Position numbers and translations under genes: made by a program. A model generated the notes under the pieces. It was not told the DNA's origin and made no database searches. It worked only from the letters and a program-made list of their open reading frames with translations. This document shows, in pieces, positions 3,809-5,915 of a stretch of DNA of 5,915 nt; within the stretch, counting starts at the first letter, position 1, and each line of letters opens with the position of its first letter. The stretch comes from Casp-actino8 sp044355095 (lineage in GTDB: Bacteria; Actinomycetota; Acidimicrobiia; Acidimicrobiales; Ilumatobacteraceae): positions 1 through 5,915 of the forward strand of contig JBIKYT010000098.1 in NCBI GenBank assembly GCA_044355095.1, written 5' to 3'.

Positions 3809-5915
3809 CTATTGCGAAACTGCTTCGATATTGACGACCGATCCCTGCGCAAAGTTTTGAATTGTGACTGCATTTGTGACCAGGTCAACAAACCCAATCA
3901 CTTCTGAATTATCGGTGACACGAGTACCTCGGAAATACAACTTGTTCTCCGAGCTAACAGCTTCAAGTTCAACGACGTCGATACCGTCTGCAACCGACAG
4001 TACGATTGATTCAGAACCAGAGTTCGTATTCAACTTGATCGTTTTAAAGTTCCCCGAGCGATCAACCCCCGACAAGAATAAGTCATCGCCCATGGTCTGA
4101 ATGATTCTTGCTTTCAGGACACTCGAAACAACGGGCTTCACTTCTGGGTAGTACTGGAAAACTTGGCTTAAATGAGTTGGTGGAAATGGTTGCATGACTG
4201 CTTCAATTTTCGCAAAATATGCTCCGTCGGTCGTCGACGAAAAAGGCCCAGCAATAGATCCATATGAGCCACGGCAAAATGATCCAACAACTTCTGCGGC
4301 ATACGCGGCACATATCTCGTCCGCATCATAAATTGCTGACGCTCGCGGAGTGTTGTTCGATCCACTCAAAAAGTAGGTATCTCGAACTTGCCCGCTTACG
4401 GGATCATAAATTCGGTGGCCACATTCAGAATTTGACGGGTCATTAATCTTGGGGCCACACAATCCGTAATAAACCAAGTCGGTTCCAAAGTCTGAGAAAA
4501 ACCATGCTTGGGCGTCAGAGATAACCGACATGAGACGATCGCTCGTAACGATTTTTGTTTCGTGGCTTACTTCGTATTGTTCACCGGCTGAGTTGTAATC
4601 AAGAATCTGCCCACTGAAAATAGTTGAGCCATTTGGTACAACATGCCAAAATCGAACAACTTGATTAGGGAGATCAAACATGTCCGTGATGACACCATCT
4701 TTATAGCGCCGAATCGTGTACACATAAAATGGTAACCGGCTGTCTGACCGAGGCGTCAATGCCAGGTAATAGACCCCGCCAGAATTGTCGAACTGAATCC
4801 GGGGAAAATTGGCGGTTTCATTTGACTGCCAAATAGTTAAAGAACCGCCCGCATTTTCAATGCACACAGATTGATTGGTCGTTACATCGGTCTCAGCAAG
4901 TAAACAAGATTGTCCATATGCAATTGTGTACAACCTGCCGTTCGGTCCAACGACAGCATCATCGACATAAATACTTTGGTTCGTTGCTACAGGTTCGACA
5001 GCTCCACTAGCAGTGACCTTGAAGAGATTTGAAAGACTTGCGGTGTAGGGAACGCGATTTTCCATCACGCTGCGTGCCGATACTTGTGAAGTTTGCACTA
5101 ATGCAGAGGCACCGGTCAGATTAAGCCCAAGAGCAACTGGTCCCACCGGAGCCTTTGTCGCTCCTCCTGTCAAAACGCCAGGAACCTTCGTTACTGGCTC
5201 GGTCACAGGAACTTCTGGATTCTTGACTGGCTCGGTCACAGGAACTTCTGGATTCTTGACTGGCTCGCCGACTTTCACACCAGACGAACGAGTATCCAAA
5301 GACCTTTCAGGTTTCGCCAACGCACTAAAACCAGACGTGAAATACCCCGCAACATCAACCACAACATGTGCCTTGCCATACACATAAAAACACACCCGAC
5401 CATCAGACGACACCGGAGCAATCACCGCATTAGGAACAGTCTGACCATCAACAAAATTCACATTCGACGCAACCGGCCGATCACCACACGGAAACACCGT
5501 CACATAACCACCAACAGCAGCAGCCTCACCATCGACCACCGTCACATTCAACGCAACCGTCGACACACCAGACGGCACACCACTCACACCACCAACAACC
5601 AACGAATACGGTTCACCCGAACCATCAACTTTGCCAACCTTCACACCAGACGTGCGCGTATCCAAAAACCGCTCAGGCTTCCCCAACGCACTAAAACCAG
5701 ACGAGAAATAACCCGCAACATCAACAACCACATGCGCCTTGCCATACACATAAAAACACACCCGACCATCAGACGACACCGGAGCAACCACCGCATTAGG
5801 AACAGTCTGACCATCAACAAAATTCACATTCGACGCAACCGGCCGATCACCACACGGAAACACCGTCACATAACCACCAACAGCAGCAGCCTCACCATCA
5901 ACCACCGTCACATTC
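3809..5915 (-). CDS. Large secreted/surface protein with tandem DTR/GYF repeats and a Cys-paired C-terminal domain (partial, 5' end beyond right edge)
   Basis: The frame is open from the right edge to a TAG at 3809-3811, giving 701 visible codons. The true start and signal peptide lie outside the window, so the valine codon at 5911 is not a start. Visible order: (1) 122-residue repeats with the signature PER.LDTR..GVKVG, then LNVTVVDGEAA.VGGYVTVFPCG, then SSDGRVCFYVYGKAHVVVDVAGYF; (2) a linker with EPVKNPEVPVT twice, then a degenerate EPVTKVP (about 5266-5165); (3) a C-terminal domain of about 450 residues rich in short beta-strand-like and Gly/Asn/Asp turn segments. Each repeat has two cysteines, and the C-terminal domain has three cysteine pairs spaced 12-14 residues, which fits an oxidising extracytoplasmic location. 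I know the repeats from secreted actinobacterial proteins. The C-terminal family I do not recognise; a beta-propeller-like fold is possible. No LPXTG motif or C-terminal membrane anchor is visible. Confidence 0.9.
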   Translation of the reverse strand, partial: NVTVVDGEAAAVGGYVTVFPCGDRPVASNVNFVDGQTVPNAVVAPVSSDGRVCFYVYGKAHVVVDVAGYFSSGFSALGKPERFLDTRTSGVKVGKVDGSGEPYSLVVGGVSGVPSGVSTVALNVTVVDGEAAAVGGYVTVFPCGDRPVASNVNFVDGQTVPNAVIAPVSSDGRVCFYVYGKAHVVVDVAGYFTSGFSALAKPERSLDTRSSGVKVGEPVKNPEVPVTEPVKNPEVPVTEPVTKVPGVLTGGATKAPVGPVALGLNLTGASALVQTSQVSARSVMENRVPYTASLSNLFKVTASGAVEPVATNQSIYVDDAVVGPNGRLYTIAYGQSCLLAETDVTTNQSVCIENAGGSLTIWQSNETANFPRIQFDNSGGVYYLALTPRSDSRLPFYVYTIRRYKDGVITDMFDLPNQVVRFWHVVPNGSTIFSGQILDYNSAGEQYEVSHETKIVTSDRLMSVISDAQAWFFSDFGTDLVYYGLCGPKINDPSNSECGHRIYDPVSGQVRDTYFLSGSNNTPRASAIYDADEICAAYAAEVVGSFCRGSYGSIAGPFSSTTDGAYFAKIEAVMQPFPPTHLSQVFQYYPEVKPVVSSVLKARIIQTMGDDLFLSGVDRSGNFKTIKLNTNSGSESIVLSVADGIDVVELEAVSSENKLYFRGTRVTDNSEVIGFVDLVTNAVTIQNFAQGSVVNIEAVSQ
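5193..5267. repeat. Perfect 33-bp tandem repeat encoding the Pro/Glu/Val linker
   Basis: Two identical 33-bp units lie at 5193-5225 and 5226-5258, followed by a 9-bp start of a third at 5259-5267. Each encodes the 11-residue unit EPVKNPEVPVT in the minus-strand protein. The unit length is a multiple of three, so copy-number change would stay in frame and simply lengthen or shorten the linker between the repeat domains and the C-terminal domain. Confidence 0.92.
5267..5915. repeat. 366-bp tandem repeat (two copies visible) encoding the DTR/GYF domains
   Basis: Segment 5267-5549 matches 5633-5915 with an exact period of 366 bp (122 codons), and the array probably continues past the right edge. 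By eye, about 11 differences fall in the first ~75 bp of the comparison and only about 6 in the remaining ~209 bp. In that ~209-bp part I see one amino-acid change (Ile/Val in NAV(I/V)APV). The plus strand here is strongly C/A-rich and G-poor compared with the adjoining 3809-5150 part of the same gene. Confidence 0.92.

Noticed and set aside
3398..3907. A 169-codon plus-strand open frame.
   Set aside because: It is antisense to the signal and tether region of the GDPD lipoprotein. Its Gln/Leu/Arg-rich translation is the shadow of a Thr/Ala/Val-rich coding stretch, and it lacks a credible start context.
5193..5915. Tandem repeats as a CRISPR array.
   Set aside because: The repeats are in-frame coding units with no unique spacers of regular length, and there are no cas genes.

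Overview
The window looks like a chromosomal segment of an actinobacterium, most likely from the Acidimicrobiia/Ilumatobacter-like lineage. This placement is an inference from three things. The first is the argS-lysA gene pair typical of Actinobacteria. The second is the moderate GC content with SD-led genes. The third is a surface protein built of 'LDTR ... GYVTVFPCG ... VDVAGYF' repeats, a module I associate with secreted proteins of that group. There is no integrase, transposase, CRISPR array or other mobile-element signature.

Left block (1-2254, minus strand): the 5' part of lysA (diaminopimelate decarboxylase, running off the left edge) follows a complete argS (arginyl-tRNA synthetase) after only 9 bp, so the two are almost certainly co-transcribed. 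They link arginine tRNA charging with lysine/peptidoglycan precursor synthesis.

Central regulatory block (2255-2561): argS is divergent from a plus-strand tRNA-Arg(CCG), a substrate of the ArgRS it encodes. The 144-bp gap holds two structures. One is a 20-bp near-perfect hairpin containing a 17-bp palindrome. The other is a shorter hairpin that would sequester the argS Shine-Dalgarno and touch its start codon. After the tRNA, an 11-bp inverted repeat lies between the tRNA and the convergent next gene and may act as a bidirectional terminator.

Right block (2562-5915, minus strand): a complete lipoprotein of the glycerophosphodiester phosphodiesterase family has unusual replacements in two signature motifs. 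Upstream of it is the 3' part of a large secreted/surface protein whose 5' end lies beyond the right edge. That protein has two near-identical 122-residue DTR/GYF repeats, a Pro/Glu/Val linker with perfect 33-bp repeats, and a ~450-residue C-terminal domain of unknown family with closely spaced cysteine pairs. The 134-bp gap at 3675-3808 contains no convincing gene, promoter or terminator.

I did not find an obvious new multi-gene system. The most interesting parts are the argS/tRNA-Arg intergenic architecture, the non-canonical GDPD and the recently homogenised repeat protein.
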